A stretch of 64,000 bases of DNA from Geothermobacter ehrlichii (GTDB lineage Bacteria > Desulfobacterota > Desulfuromonadia > Desulfuromonadales > Geothermobacteraceae). Position numbers and translations under genes: made by a program. A model generated the notes under the pieces. It did no database searches. It had not been told where the DNA came from and saw nothing but the letters and a program-made list of their open reading frames with translations. This document shows, in pieces, positions 45,546 through 53,761 of the stretch. Numbering within the stretch: the stretch's first letter is position 1; the number at the start of each line of letters is the position of its first letter. Location: NCBI RefSeq assembly GCF_008124615.1, contig NZ_VNIB01000014.1, forward strand, positions 1 through 64,000, in the 5' to 3' direction.

Positions 45546-46394
45546 TCACTGTCCCTGAGTGGCCAGTCCGGCGCTGATCCGGTCGGCGCTGCGCACCACT
45601 TCGGCCATGGTCAACCGGGGAATCCTGCCATCCCGCCGTCCCTTGCGCCAAGTCAGCAAGTAGCGCAGATCGGCGGCGATTGCGGGCCTGTGCCGGTCGA
45701 GCCATTTCAGGTGCGGTGCCAGCACCTCCAGGGTCAGCTTGTCGTGATCCAGGGTCTGTCCCAGGCTGGTGCGTCGCATGTCGGCGGTCAGTGTCAGCAC
45801 CTTGCCGATGTCGTGAAACAGGGCCGCCACCATGCCGCATTCCATCTGCTCGCGACCGAATTGCGGATGACGAAACACCGACTGCACGCACTCGAGGCTG
45901 TGCTGCAGCAGACCACCGGGCCAGGCATGGTGATGGCGCAGGCTTGCGGGCGCCGAGACGAACAAAAATGCCAGCCCGTCGTCGCCGAGGACGTTCAGGG
46001 TGAACTGCCGCAGATGCGGGTCGGTCAGATGAGCGACCCAGGCATCGAGATAGTACAGCAGCCAAGGCAGCGGGCAGACGCTTTGCGGAATCAGCCGCAC
46101 GACCTCGCCCAGCCGGTCCTGGACGTCACCGATCCGCTCGACATCCAGAACGATCCCGTCCCGGCGCCGGCGGATGGCACCAACGACCTCGACGCAGCGC
46201 AGATCCTGCAGCAGCGACTCGGTGTCACTGTCCGGCGCCCAGAGATAGGCTGGCACCCGTCCGCTCATGTCCTCGAGTTCCAGGGCGACGTAGGGGCAGC
46301 CTTTTCGGGTATGCCGCAATCGCGGACGGCGCAGCCGGTAGAGCCCCCGAACCGTCCCCCTTCCCTTTTCAATCAGCGTGCGTATCGGCAACAT
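45546..46394 (-). CDS. OB-fold/HD-domain protein, YhaM-like exoribonuclease
   Basis: This 282-residue protein has an N-terminal OB-like region (about 15-90: VALELEDMSGRVPAYLW) and an HD domain (about 130-260). Metal ligands are visible in HHHAWPGGLLQHSLE and ALFHDIGKVLTL. This layout is that of YhaM-family 3'-5' exoribonucleases; the HD domain of MOBH relaxases (TraI_2) is a similar alternative. It overlaps the integrase gene by 26 bp in the same direction, so it is cotranscribed with island mobility genes. Confidence 0.7.
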   Translation of the reverse strand: MLPIRTLIEKGRGTVRGLYRLRRPRLRHTRKGCPYVALELEDMSGRVPAYLWAPDSDTESLLQDLRCVEVVGAIRRRRDGIVLDVERIGDVQDRLGEVVRLIPQSVCPLPWLLYYLDAWVAHLTDPHLRQFTLNVLGDDGLAFLFVSAPASLRHHHAWPGGLLQHSLECVQSVFRHPQFGREQMECGMVAALFHDIGKVLTLTADMRRTSLGQTLDHDKLTLEVLAPHLKWLDRHRPAIAADLRYLLTWRKGRRDGRIPRLTMAEVVRSADRISAGLATQGQ

Positions 46395-47586
46395 CCTCGA
46401 CTCCTTTCAGGCTGCTCACCAGCAGCCGCTCGAAGGCCGAACCGTCCCGACGGGTCAGGTTGGGCACGAAGCGGGAATAGACGGTGAACAGCATCTCGGT
46501 GCTGGAGTGCCCCATCTGCCGGGCGATCCATTCGGGGTTTTCCCCGGCGGCGAGCCAGAGGGTCGCCGCCGTGTGCCGGGTCTGGTAGGGACGCCGGCGC
46601 TTCATGCCTAGCAGCTGCAGTGTCGGATACCAGATGCGCTTGGTCACGTTGACATGATCCAGCGGCTTGCCCTGGCGGTTGCAGAAAACGAATCCTCCAC
46701 CAGCCCCGGTGACATCCCACTGCTTCTTCAGGGCCTCGTACACGAGGCTGCTCATCTGGATCTCGCGAATGGACCCGGGCGTCTTCGGTGTCTCGATGCG
46801 GCCCTGCACCAGGGTCTCGCGCACCAGGATCTCCTTCCGGTCGAAATCGACGTACTTCCACTGCAATCCGTCGATCTCTCCGGTCCGCATGCCGGTGAAG
46901 AAACGCACCGTGTAGTAATTGCGATAATCCGGCCGCACGCGGGCGAGAAAGGTTTTCACTTCCTCCAGCGAAAAGGGATCCACGTCGGTCTTGGGCACTT
47001 TCAGGGGTTTGATGCCGACAAAGGGCGTGTTAAAGTGAAATCGGTCGGCCGCATCATTGAGAATCATGCGCAACGGCGTCATGATGTGATTGATCCTCAT
47101 GGGCGACAGCCCTACCCTGTTTCCGACCCGGACTTTGGCGAGTGAGGACCGGAACTTGAGGATGTCACCCTTGGTGATGTGGCTGACCGCCATTTCCCCA
47201 AACTCGGGGATGAGGTACTTGTCCAGGATGCCGCGCACCGTCACCCGGTGCGAGATCTTCCAGGCGACCTCGTTTTCGAGAAACCACTCCTCGCAGAACT
47301 CTCCGAACAGGGGCGTATCTCCCGGCACAACCTGGGTAGCGGACGGTCTCTGGACAAAAGGCTTTGCCGCCATAACCCGCTGCAGATTCCGACTGCCGGG
47401 AAAGTAGCTGGCGTAATCGAAGGTTCCCAGCTTGATCTCCTGTTCGATGCGCGCCATGAACGCTTCGAGCTTTTTCCGGTTGGCCGGCGTATCGTCCAGC
47501 AAGGTCTGCTCCCGACAGCGAATGCCATTGTAAAAGAAATCGAAATACAACTTCCCTGTCTCTTTTCTCACCCTGACCTTACCCAT
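46369..47586 (-). CDS. int: Island integrase (tyrosine recombinase with DUF3596 arm-binding domain)
   Basis: This 405-residue integrase has an N-terminal arm-type DNA-binding region (KVRVRKETGKLYFDFFYNGI, DUF3596-like), a core-binding SAM-like domain (about 90-200) and a catalytic domain. Catalytic residues: R in FFTGMRTGEIDGL, K in IETPKTPGSIRE, HxxR-like YQTRHTAATL, and MGHSSTEMLFTVYSRF with the nucleophilic Tyr. It is the recombinase expected to act on the tRNA-Arg att sites, being next to the intact tRNA. Its stop overlaps the HD gene; its start overlaps the xis-like gene. Confidence 0.93.
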   Translation of the reverse strand: MGKVRVRKETGKLYFDFFYNGIRCREQTLLDDTPANRKKLEAFMARIEQEIKLGTFDYASYFPGSRNLQRVMAAKPFVQRPSATQVVPGDTPLFGEFCEEWFLENEVAWKISHRVTVRGILDKYLIPEFGEMAVSHITKGDILKFRSSLAKVRVGNRVGLSPMRINHIMTPLRMILNDAADRFHFNTPFVGIKPLKVPKTDVDPFSLEEVKTFLARVRPDYRNYYTVRFFTGMRTGEIDGLQWKYVDFDRKEILVRETLVQGRIETPKTPGSIREIQMSSLVYEALKKQWDVTGAGGGFVFCNRQGKPLDHVNVTKRIWYPTLQLLGMKRRRPYQTRHTAATLWLAAGENPEWIARQMGHSSTEMLFTVYSRFVPNLTRRDGSAFERLLVSSLKGVEDVADTHAD

Positions 47587-47818
47587 TGATCACACCTCCT
47601 CCTGCCAGGGGAATCACAGGTCGCTGCTCAACGGAGGGCTTGACCATGTCCCGCTCGATCGCCTCCCAGATGTAAAGGACCCGCCGCCGACCGAAAGGAC
47701 GAATGTAATGGACCCCCTCGATGAACACCGCATCCTTCAGGGTGCCGCGGATGTAACCGGGTTCGTACTTGAGACGGGCTGCCAGCTCCTCCGTGGTCAG
47801 GTAAGTACGCTCTTCCAT
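47579..47818 (-). CDS. Excisionase-like small HTH protein
   Basis: The 79-residue protein starts MEERTYLTTEELAARLKYEP, with AGGAGAG before the ATG at 47818. It has a MerR/AlpA-type winged helix (LTTEELAARLKYEPGYIRGT, then RRRVLYIWEAIERDM), typical of recombination directionality factors. It overlaps the integrase start by 8 bp. Predicted role is to bend attachment DNA for excision, or to regulate int. Confidence 0.75.
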   Translation of the reverse strand: MEERTYLTTEELAARLKYEPGYIRGTLKDAVFIEGVHYIRPFGRRRVLYIWEAIERDMVKPSVEQRPVIPLAGGGVING

Positions 47819-48017
47819 TTTGCACTCTCCTTTCATCGTTTGTTGAATATATTCGTCATATAACACTCGTTTTCGTTCTTGTCAATCACATTTTTAGCTT
47901 ATTCTCTACACATGAACACCAGAGTTCCTCCTTGAAGACTTCACGTGTCAAAAAGAGGGATTCAGCAATTGAATTTTCGAGAAAAAGAATTTAGATTGGG
48001 CGTCAGAGGAGGAAGAC

Positions 48018-48248
48018 GTGATTCGATACAGACTGAAAGAATTGATGGCTGACTACCAGTTCCGCACCGGGCAGAGGCTTACATTCGATGAACTGGCAAA
48101 GCAGACTCAAATCCACAGAACCACTTTATCCAAGATTGCCAACCAGCGGAGCTACAACACCACCACGGACAATATCGACCGGCTCTGCAAATTTTTCAGG
48201 TGCAACGTCGGGGAGCTGATGGAATACGTGGAAGATCCAACGGATTGA
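48018..48248 (+). CDS. Xre/Cro-type regulator
   Basis: The 76-residue helix-turn-helix protein has the HTH in LTFDELAKQTQIHRTTLSKI and a second helix LCKFFRCNVGELMEYV, typical of the YozG/Cro group. It has a GTG start with GGAGGAAGAC upstream. It diverges from the xis-int operon with a 200-bp AT-rich intergenic region, so it probably controls island mobility genes. Confidence 0.8.
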   Translation: MIRYRLKELMADYQFRTGQRLTFDELAKQTQIHRTTLSKIANQRSYNTTTDNIDRLCKFFRCNVGELMEYVEDPTD

Positions 48249-48548
48249 ACAAAGGGTACACACCGCGCATTCTTGGACCAAAGGTCCTATCTGACGGCCC
48301 TGAGTCGAACGGCCATCCACCAAACAAAATTGGCACGATTTTTCAGTCCCACAACATCCCGTTTTTCCAAAAAGCTCATATCCCCTTGCCGACCGAAGGT
48401 CAAACCGGGTTGACCTTCGGTCGAGGGAAAACCGGCGAATTCGGCAACCGAAGGTCATTCCAGACACTTCAGCGTCACAAATTCGTCACAAAAACGTCAC
48501 ATAAAAACAAACGGGCTACGGAAATCATCCGTAACCCGTTGATTTTAG
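48249..48548. other. attL-side control region: palindromes and short repeats
   Basis: The 300-bp stretch has no gene. It holds a perfect hairpin at 48390-48423 (CGACCGAAGGTCAA, loop ACCGGG, inverse arm), a further ACCGAAGGTCA at 48447-48457, three CGTCACA repeats near 48472-48506 and a terminator. TGACCTTCGG also occurs inside the adjacent tRNA at 48576-48585. These look like integrase or excisionase binding sites. Confidence 0.5.
48500..48540 (-). terminator. Island-supplied terminator for tRNA-Arg
   Basis: On the minus strand AACGGGTTACGG pairs with CCGTAGCCCGTT (7-nt loop) and is followed by TGTTTTTATG. It lies just downstream of the intact tRNA 3' end, replacing the original terminator now at 9059-9098. 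Confidence 0.75.
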
Positions 48549-48625
48549 TGGCGCGCTCGACAGGATTCGAACCTGTGACCTTCGGCTCCGGAGGCCGACG
48601 CTCTATCCAGCTGAGCTACGAGCGC
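48549..48625 (-). tRNA. tRNA-Arg (anticodon CCG), island attachment gene
   Basis: The 77-nt cloverleaf has an acceptor GCGCTCG pairing with CGAGCGC, an anticodon loop CTCCGGA (CCG, reads CGG), a GGTTCGAATC T-arm and an encoded CCA. Its 3' 48 nt (48549-48596) match the displaced fragment at 9113-9158, so it carries the left attachment site. Confidence 0.97.
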
Positions 48626-48753
48626 GTGGAGGCTTTATATAGCCCAAAGCGCGCAGGATTGCAATTGGAAAAAACGTTCTTCAGGGCAACTGTCCCGTCG
48701 GCTTCCCTTTCTGCTATAATCGGCCGAACACTGATGGAGAGGAAGGCCACGAA

Positions 48754-49632
48754 ATGCGCCTGCTGCTTGTCCTGCTCGCCCTGTCACTGCCCGTAACCAG
48801 CCTGGCGGCGCCTGTCGCCACTCCGCAACTGACCGGACCGACCTTCACCGCCACCCGGCTGACAGACAACGTCTTTGCCCTGACCCTGTCCCCCGGATCA
48901 CGGGCGACCTCCAATGCCCTGCTGGTGGTCGGTGACCGGTACGCAGTGGTCGCCGGCGCCCACATGACCAGGGAGACGATCGACGCCCTGGTGGCCCGGA
49001 CGGCCGCCATCACTCCCCTGCCGATCCGTTATTTCGTTCTGACCCATCATCACCGGGGCTACACCCATATCGACTTCGACTTTCCGCCGGACGCCGAAGT
49101 AATCATGTCGTGGCAGACCTGGCAGGCCCTGGCCGGCGAGACGCGCGCGATTTCCTTTCCCGTGCTCTTTTTCCGCGATGGTCTGACCCTGCGCATCGGC
49201 GGACGGAACCTGGTACTGACCAACATCGGCCCGGCGCACACCGACGGCGACGTCATCGCCTATCTGCCCGAATCGAAGCTCCTCTTCACCAGCGACCTCT
49301 TCTACGCCGGTGGTGTCGGCTACATGGGGGACGGCCACATGCAGGACTGGGTGTTGGCCCTCGAATTTCTGCAGAGTCTGCGGGCGGAGCGCATCATCCC
49401 CGGCCAGGGGCCGGTCAGCCGGCCTGAAGATCTCGTCGAATACACTCGCTTTTTCCGTGATTTTCTCACCGAGATCATCGCCCACCTGGAACGGGGCGAT
49501 TCCCTGAAACAGACCCTGAAGAGCTTCCGCCTCGACCGCCACCGCTCGCGGCGGGGATACGCGGAGTTCATGCCGGTCAACATCGAACGGGCCTGGACGC
49601 AGCTCGCCGAAACCGTCACCCCGAAACGCTGA
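48754..49632 (+). CDS. Secreted metallo-beta-lactamase-fold protein with altered metal site
   Basis: This 292-residue protein has a signal peptide (LLLVLLALSLPVTSLA) and an MBL fold. The first metal motif, normally HxHxDH, reads THHHRGYTHIDF and lacks the Asp-His pair. Later motifs are partly kept (GPAHTDGDVIAYLP; LLFTSDLFY), and the last His is Gln in IPGQGPV. It may be a non-catalytic or differently metallated member, as in the SoxH/quinoprotein-relay-like exported MBL group. It lies immediately beside the tRNA, outside the island. Confidence 0.75.
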   Translation: MRLLLVLLALSLPVTSLAAPVATPQLTGPTFTATRLTDNVFALTLSPGSRATSNALLVVGDRYAVVAGAHMTRETIDALVARTAAITPLPIRYFVLTHHHRGYTHIDFDFPPDAEVIMSWQTWQALAGETRAISFPVLFFRDGLTLRIGGRNLVLTNIGPAHTDGDVIAYLPESKLLFTSDLFYAGGVGYMGDGHMQDWVLALEFLQSLRAERIIPGQGPVSRPEDLVEYTRFFRDFLTEIIAHLERGDSLKQTLKSFRLDRHRSRRGYAEFMPVNIERAWTQLAETVTPKR

Positions 49633-49707
49633 AGGCTGAACCGTCTGGCCAACGACTCCCCGGTGGGAACGACCATTCCCGCCGGGTTGCCGAAACATCG
49701 GACCTTT

Positions 49708-50553
49708 TCAGCGGTCTGCCTCCTCCCGCTCCTCGTCCTGGTAGGTCTTGCGCAACAGCAGGCTCAGCACGCCGGCGACCAGCAGCAGCACCACGGTGAT
49801 GCCCCCCCAGAGCTTGCGGGTCGACAGTTCGGAGCGGATTTCCGCAATCCGGCCGGCCACCTTGTCCAGCTCGGCCTGGACCGACGCCGTTCCCTCGTGC
49901 ACCCGATCGACATCGACGGTGTGAAACAGCCGGTGAAAATTGTTGCGGGCGGAAAAGACCTTGCCGCGCAGCGGCTTGACGGCAATTCCGACCCGGCGCA
50001 GAGCATCGATCGCCTTCTCCAGATCGTCGATCTTGTTGTCAGTGGACGCCAGCGCCGCCCGGATGCGGGCCGCCCGGCCGAAACTGTGACAGCGGGTACA
50101 GTCCTTGTCGTTGATCAGGGCCAGCGAGGCGCGCTGCACGGCATGGTTGCCATGACAGGTGACGCACTGCGGGCCGCCCTCACCGAGCGCCCGGCCGTGC
50201 TTGCTGTCCAGGTAATCGTCCCTGACACCGATGTGACAGCGGCCGCAAAAGGCCGGAATTTCCGCCTCTTCCGGCGCACCGAGAAATCCCCGGTCGGGGC
50301 TCATGGCCATGGCGAAATCGGTCGGATCGCCCCCGTGGCAGTCATGGCAGGAGATGCCGTTCTCCCGGTGGACGCTGTGCTCCCAGTCCCCTACCGGAGC
50401 CCCGAGCCGCCCCTGCATACCACCGTGGCACTGCTGGCAGACGGTTTTCGCCGGGCCGGCCGCACCCCCTTCATCTTCGGCCGCAAGCGCCGGGAGAGCC
50501 AGCAGAAAGAGCAACGGCAGAGTCAGAATCCAGCTTTTGCAGCAGGTCGTCAT
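49708..50553 (-). CDS. Membrane-anchored pentahaem cytochrome c of the bc-type complex
   Basis: This 281-residue protein has a signal peptide (WILTLPLLFLLALPALA), five CXXCH sites (CQQCH, CHDCH, CGRCH, CVTCH, CTRCH), a coiled-coil-like linker (TDNKIDDLEKAIDALRRV) and a C-terminal membrane helix (WGGITVVLLLVAGVLSLLL). It is the last gene of the Rieske-cytochrome b-cytochrome operon and takes the place of cytochrome c1 as electron outlet. Its start overlaps the cytochrome b stop by 4 bp. Confidence 0.88.
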   Translation of the reverse strand: MTTCCKSWILTLPLLFLLALPALAAEDEGGAAGPAKTVCQQCHGGMQGRLGAPVGDWEHSVHRENGISCHDCHGGDPTDFAMAMSPDRGFLGAPEEAEIPAFCGRCHIGVRDDYLDSKHGRALGEGGPQCVTCHGNHAVQRASLALINDKDCTRCHSFGRAARIRAALASTDNKIDDLEKAIDALRRVGIAVKPLRGKVFSARNNFHRLFHTVDVDRVHEGTASVQAELDKVAGRIAEIRSELSTRKLWGGITVVLLLVAGVLSLLLRKTYQDEEREEADR

Positions 50554-51644
50554 GAGTAATGCCCCCAGATGGAAACCGCCACCACCAGCAGCAGGCCGAT
50601 AACGTAACAGGTGACAAAAAGAGGCCGCCTGGCCGGACGTCGCTCCTCACTCCGGTCGATGAACGGCAGCAGCGCCAGGAAAGTCATCAGCGCCCCCTGC
50701 GCCGCCAGTCCCAAAAACTTGCTCGGGAAGATCTTGAGCGTCTGGTAGGCCCAGAGGAAATACCACTCGGGTTTGATGTGCTCCGGCGTGGCAAAGGGAT
50801 CGGCCGGATCGAGGGCGTCGAGGGGAATGAAGATCTCGGGCGCGAAGAAGGTCACCCCCACCAGCACAGCCAGAACGAAACAGACGATGGCGGCCTCCTC
50901 GGTCGTGTAGTTGGGGAAGAAGGGGATGCCGTCCGGATGCTTTTCATGGCTGTAGACCGCACCGACCCTTGCCGGCCGCGCCTCCTTGCCGAAGGGCGGC
51001 ACCGAAATGCCGCAGCGCCGGACGCAGAAGAGATGAAAACCGATCAGCCCCATCAGCGCCCCCGGCAGGACCACCACATGCAGGGCGAAGAAACGCCCCA
51101 GGGTCTGCGGCCCGACCGAAGGCGATCCGCGCAGAAACTCGACCAGCTTCGGGCCGATGACCGGAACGGCACCGGCGGCGTCGGTGGCCACCGTCGTCGC
51201 CCAGAAGGAGAGCTGGCTCCAGGGGAGCAGATAACCGGTCAGGCAGAGCGCCAGCCCGAGATTGAACATCAGAAAACCCGAAAGCCAGGTCAGCTCCCGC
51301 GGCTTCTTGTAGGACCCCATGAACAGCACCGAGAGCATGTGCAGCAGCAGCACGACCACGATCAGGTTGGAGCCGACCGCGTGCAGGTTGCGGATCAGCC
51401 AGCCGTAGGGCACCTCGTTGACGATCCGTCCGACACTGTCGAAAGCCTTTTCGGCATCGGGGATATAGTAGATCAGCAGCAGGATGCCGGTGAGAAACTG
51501 CAGTCCGAACAGCACCAGCAGCACCGTGCCCAGCGCGTACCAGGCGTTGATGGTGCGCGGCACCAGGTAGCCGGTGGTGTTCTGCTCCCAGAGTTCGCGA
51601 ACCCCCAGCCTGACATCGAGCCAGTCGACGACCTTTCTGATCAT
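50550..51644 (-). CDS. Cytochrome b of a bc-type quinol oxidoreductase
   Basis: This 364-residue protein is a single-chain cytochrome b (b6 and subunit IV regions together). It has the Qo motif PEWY (IKPEWYFLWAYQTLK), haem-binding histidines (IRNLHAVGSNLIVVVLLLH and FALHVVVLPGALMGLIGFH) and about eight membrane helices. It moves electrons from quinol to the Rieske protein and a quinone site. Start ATG 51644 (MIRKVVDWLDVRLGV) has an upstream GGAGG. The upstream in-frame extension to 51878 runs into the Rieske gene and was rejected. Confidence 0.93.
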   Translation of the reverse strand: MIRKVVDWLDVRLGVRELWEQNTTGYLVPRTINAWYALGTVLLVLFGLQFLTGILLLIYYIPDAEKAFDSVGRIVNEVPYGWLIRNLHAVGSNLIVVVLLLHMLSVLFMGSYKKPRELTWLSGFLMFNLGLALCLTGYLLPWSQLSFWATTVATDAAGAVPVIGPKLVEFLRGSPSVGPQTLGRFFALHVVVLPGALMGLIGFHLFCVRRCGISVPPFGKEARPARVGAVYSHEKHPDGIPFFPNYTTEEAAIVCFVLAVLVGVTFFAPEIFIPLDALDPADPFATPEHIKPEWYFLWAYQTLKIFPSKFLGLAAQGALMTFLALLPFIDRSEERRPARRPLFVTCYVIGLLLVVAVSIWGHYS

Positions 51645-51717
51645 TTGTTTCCTCCCTGGAGGATGGCGGACTATTCCTGAACGGACTGCACGCCTGGCGA
51701 CATCTCCCGCGTCCCTC

Positions 51718-52152
51718 CTAGCCGATGACAAGCTGGTCGCCGTCGAGGACGACCGGAAAGTTCTGCAGCGGGGCCGGTGGCGGGCCGCCGAGCACCTCGC
51801 CGGTGGCGGAAAAACGGCCGCCATGGCAGGGACAGAGAAATTCGCCCTTGTTCTGCTGCCATTTGACGATACAGCCAAGGTGGGTGCAGACGGCGGTCAG
51901 AGCCGTGAATTCTCCCGGTCTCATCTGCAGCAACACGGTGGGCCGCCCACGGAACTCGAAGAAATGGGCTCCGCCGACGGGCACCTTGTCGCGCGGTACC
52001 CTGACCCGGGCATCGGCGTCTGCCCCGGAACGGGGCGACAGGTAACGCAGCACCGGCCAGCCGAACATGGCGCCGACGGCGGCACCGATACCGGCCAGCA
52101 TCACGGTCAGGAAGGTCCGGCGCCTGGCGGGAGAAAGCTCGCTCTGGTCCAT
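51718..52152 (-). CDS. Rieske [2Fe-2S] protein
   Basis: The 144-residue protein has an N-terminal Tat-type/anchor segment (RRRTFLTVMLAGIGAAVGAM) and the cluster-binding motifs CTHLGC and CPCHGG. It transfers electrons from quinol at the cytochrome b Qo site to the cytochrome c. First gene of a three-gene operon, 73 bp upstream of cytochrome b. Confidence 0.95.
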   Translation of the reverse strand: MDQSELSPARRRTFLTVMLAGIGAAVGAMFGWPVLRYLSPRSGADADARVRVPRDKVPVGGAHFFEFRGRPTVLLQMRPGEFTALTAVCTHLGCIVKWQQNKGEFLCPCHGGRFSATGEVLGGPPPAPLQNFPVVLDGDQLVIG

Positions 52153-52282
52153 GGAAGCTCCTCGCAGATCTGTTCTCTGTGTCTGTTCGAAACAGGGCCG
52201 AAGCGGTGGGGATGCCGCGGGCCGTCACTAAATTGCTGGAATTATAACGTCCCCACGGCGACCTGCAAGCAACAGAGACAAA

Positions 52283-52301
52283 GATGATAAAATTTATCAT
52301 C
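52283..52301. promoter_or_regulatory. 19-bp perfect palindrome upstream of the bc operon
   Basis: GATGATAAAATTTATCATC is a perfect inverted repeat (9-bp arms) 131 bp before the Rieske start and close to the DUF1573 gene end. The size and AT-rich symmetry suit a dimeric repressor or activator site. Confidence 0.4.
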
Positions 52302-52354
52302 TATCAAGACAAACAACACGTACAGCCAGGGATCCCCGGTTGTCATCCCCCTGC

Positions 52355-53047
52355 TTACCGGGCGCCGGTAGCGACCCTGACCTGTACCGGCACCCGAATT
52401 TCCGGCAGGCGGCTGCTGTCGGTCCGGATCAGCAGATAGCCGCTGACGACCGGTTTGCCTTCGCCCGGCCGGGCGATAACTTCAAGAGTCAGACTGGCCC
52501 CCGGTCCCAGCAGCGTCGGCTCAAAATCGACCTTCAGTTCGCGGGCCGTGGTGCGCACCGGCCCGATGGTCACCGGCGTCCTGGAAAGGTTGGTCAGGGT
52601 GATTTCCGCCTGTGAGCGCTGGCCGGGGGCCAGCGGGCCGATAATCAGCGAGCGGCTGCTGAGGCGGATCTCCTCCTGCACCTTGCCCCGCAGGTGAAAC
52701 TGCACCAGGCTGCGTGTCGGATCGTTGCTGTAGAGGTAGATGGTCTTGACCACGCCGCCGCGAAAGCGGGTCGAATCGAAGGTGGCCTTCACCTCGCCGT
52801 CACCACCGGGCGGAATTTCCTTCTCGGATACCAGCACGGCGGTGCAACCGCACGAGCTCTTGACCCGGTCGATGAGCAGCGGCTCGTCGCCGGCATTGTG
52901 AAAGGCGAAGGCATGCTCGATCTTTTCCCCCTGGAGCACGGTGCCGAAATCGAAATCGGTCTCGTTGACCTCGATTTTCGGCCCGAGAGCACAGGCGACG
53001 GACGGCAACAGCAGAAGCAGCAGGCAGAGAATCGGTTTGCGGTTCAT
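52355..53047 (-). CDS. Exported DUF1573 protein
   Basis: The 230-residue protein has a signal peptide (ILCLLLLLLPSVACA) and a DUF1573/ASPM-like immunoglobulin-type domain (TDFDFGTVLQGEKIEHAF, SSCGCTAVLVSEKEIPPG, IYLYSNDPTRSLVQFHLRG), followed by a second similar beta-rich repeat. Found widely in Bacteroidetes and Deltaproteobacteria; role unknown. Start ATG 53047 has AAAGGA upstream; the 160-residue extension in frame is antisense to hpt and was rejected. Confidence 0.85.
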   Translation of the reverse strand: MNRKPILCLLLLLLPSVACALGPKIEVNETDFDFGTVLQGEKIEHAFAFHNAGDEPLLIDRVKSSCGCTAVLVSEKEIPPGGDGEVKATFDSTRFRGGVVKTIYLYSNDPTRSLVQFHLRGKVQEEIRLSSRSLIIGPLAPGQRSQAEITLTNLSRTPVTIGPVRTTARELKVDFEPTLLGPGASLTLEVIARPGEGKPVVSGYLLIRTDSSRLPEIRVPVQVRVATGAR

Positions 53048-53197
53048 GACGATATCCTTTCCGTGGTTTCGCCCTGAGCTTAACCGAGGCCGCCCGCCGG
53101 TGCAAGTTCGTCGATTTTTTTCATTTTTTCGTTCATATCTGCCCTCGCCTTGTATAAAATGAGTGCCTATTTTCCATGGGGGTACCAGTTTTTTTTC

Positions 53198-53725
53198 ATG
53201 TCTGAACTGAATCTGAAACCGCTCTATTCCGCCGAAACCGTCGCTGCAACCGTGACCCGGCTGGCGACCGAGATCAACCGCGACTATCAGGGAGTGGACC
53301 TGCTGCTGGTCGGCATCCTGAAAGGCTCCTTTCTGTTCATCGCCGATCTGTGCCGGCAGATCGAGGTTCCGGTGTCCATCGACTTCATGCGCCTGGCCAG
53401 CTACGGCTCGGAAACCCAGTCTTCGGGCATCATCGAGCTGCGCAAGGACCTGGAAATCTCCATCCGCGGGCGGCATGTGCTGATCGTCGAAGACATCATC
53501 GACAGCGGGCTGACCCTGCAGTCGCTGCTGCACCGGCTGCGCGAACGGCAGCCGGCGTCGCTGAAGGTCTGCGCCCTGATCGACAAGCGCGCCCGCCGCG
53601 AAGTCGACATCGAGGCCGACTATGTCGGTCTGACCATGGACGACGGATTCATCGTCGGCTACGGACTCGACTATGACGAACGCTACCGCAACCTGCCCGG
53701 CATCTATATCGCCGAATTCCCCTGA
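53198..53725 (+). CDS. hpt: Hypoxanthine phosphoribosyltransferase
   Basis: This 175-residue purine-salvage enzyme makes IMP or GMP from hypoxanthine or guanine and PRPP. The PRPP-binding motif is VLIVEDIIDSGLTL, with LLVGILKGSFLFIADLCRQI at the substrate end and YVGLTMDDGFIVGYGLDY near the C-terminus. Start SELNLKPLYS fits the family; the in-frame ATG at 53150 would add 16 residues. Ribosome sites are weak for both. Confidence 0.95.
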   Translation: MSELNLKPLYSAETVAATVTRLATEINRDYQGVDLLLVGILKGSFLFIADLCRQIEVPVSIDFMRLASYGSETQSSGIIELRKDLEISIRGRHVLIVEDIIDSGLTLQSLLHRLRERQPASLKVCALIDKRARREVDIEADYVGLTMDDGFIVGYGLDYDERYRNLPGIYIAEFP

Positions 53726-53761
53726 TACGGATTACGGCACCCTGACAAGGAGGGGTATGGC

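Larger units (their letters stand above)
9113..48596. mobile_element. 39.5-kb genomic island in tRNA-Arg(CCG)
   Basis: The island is bounded by a 46/48-bp direct repeat of the tRNA-Arg 3' half, at 9113-9158 and 48549-48596. Next to the intact tRNA are a tyrosine integrase (46369-47586), an excisionase-like gene (47579-47818) and an Xre regulator (48018-48248), the usual layout of integrative islands. Cargo includes recombinases, a type I restriction system, a PIN protein, umuDC, an antitoxin and unknown genes, many AT-richer than the flanks. No relaxase, coupling protein or type IV secretion genes were recognised, so it is at most mobilisable. Boundaries come directly from the repeat; the mechanism is inferred. 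Confidence 0.9.

Noticed and set aside
45546-46394. MOBH relaxase (conjugation)
   Set aside because: The HD motif is similar, but the N-terminal OB-like region and short length fit YhaM-type nucleases better, and no coupling protein or secretion genes are present.
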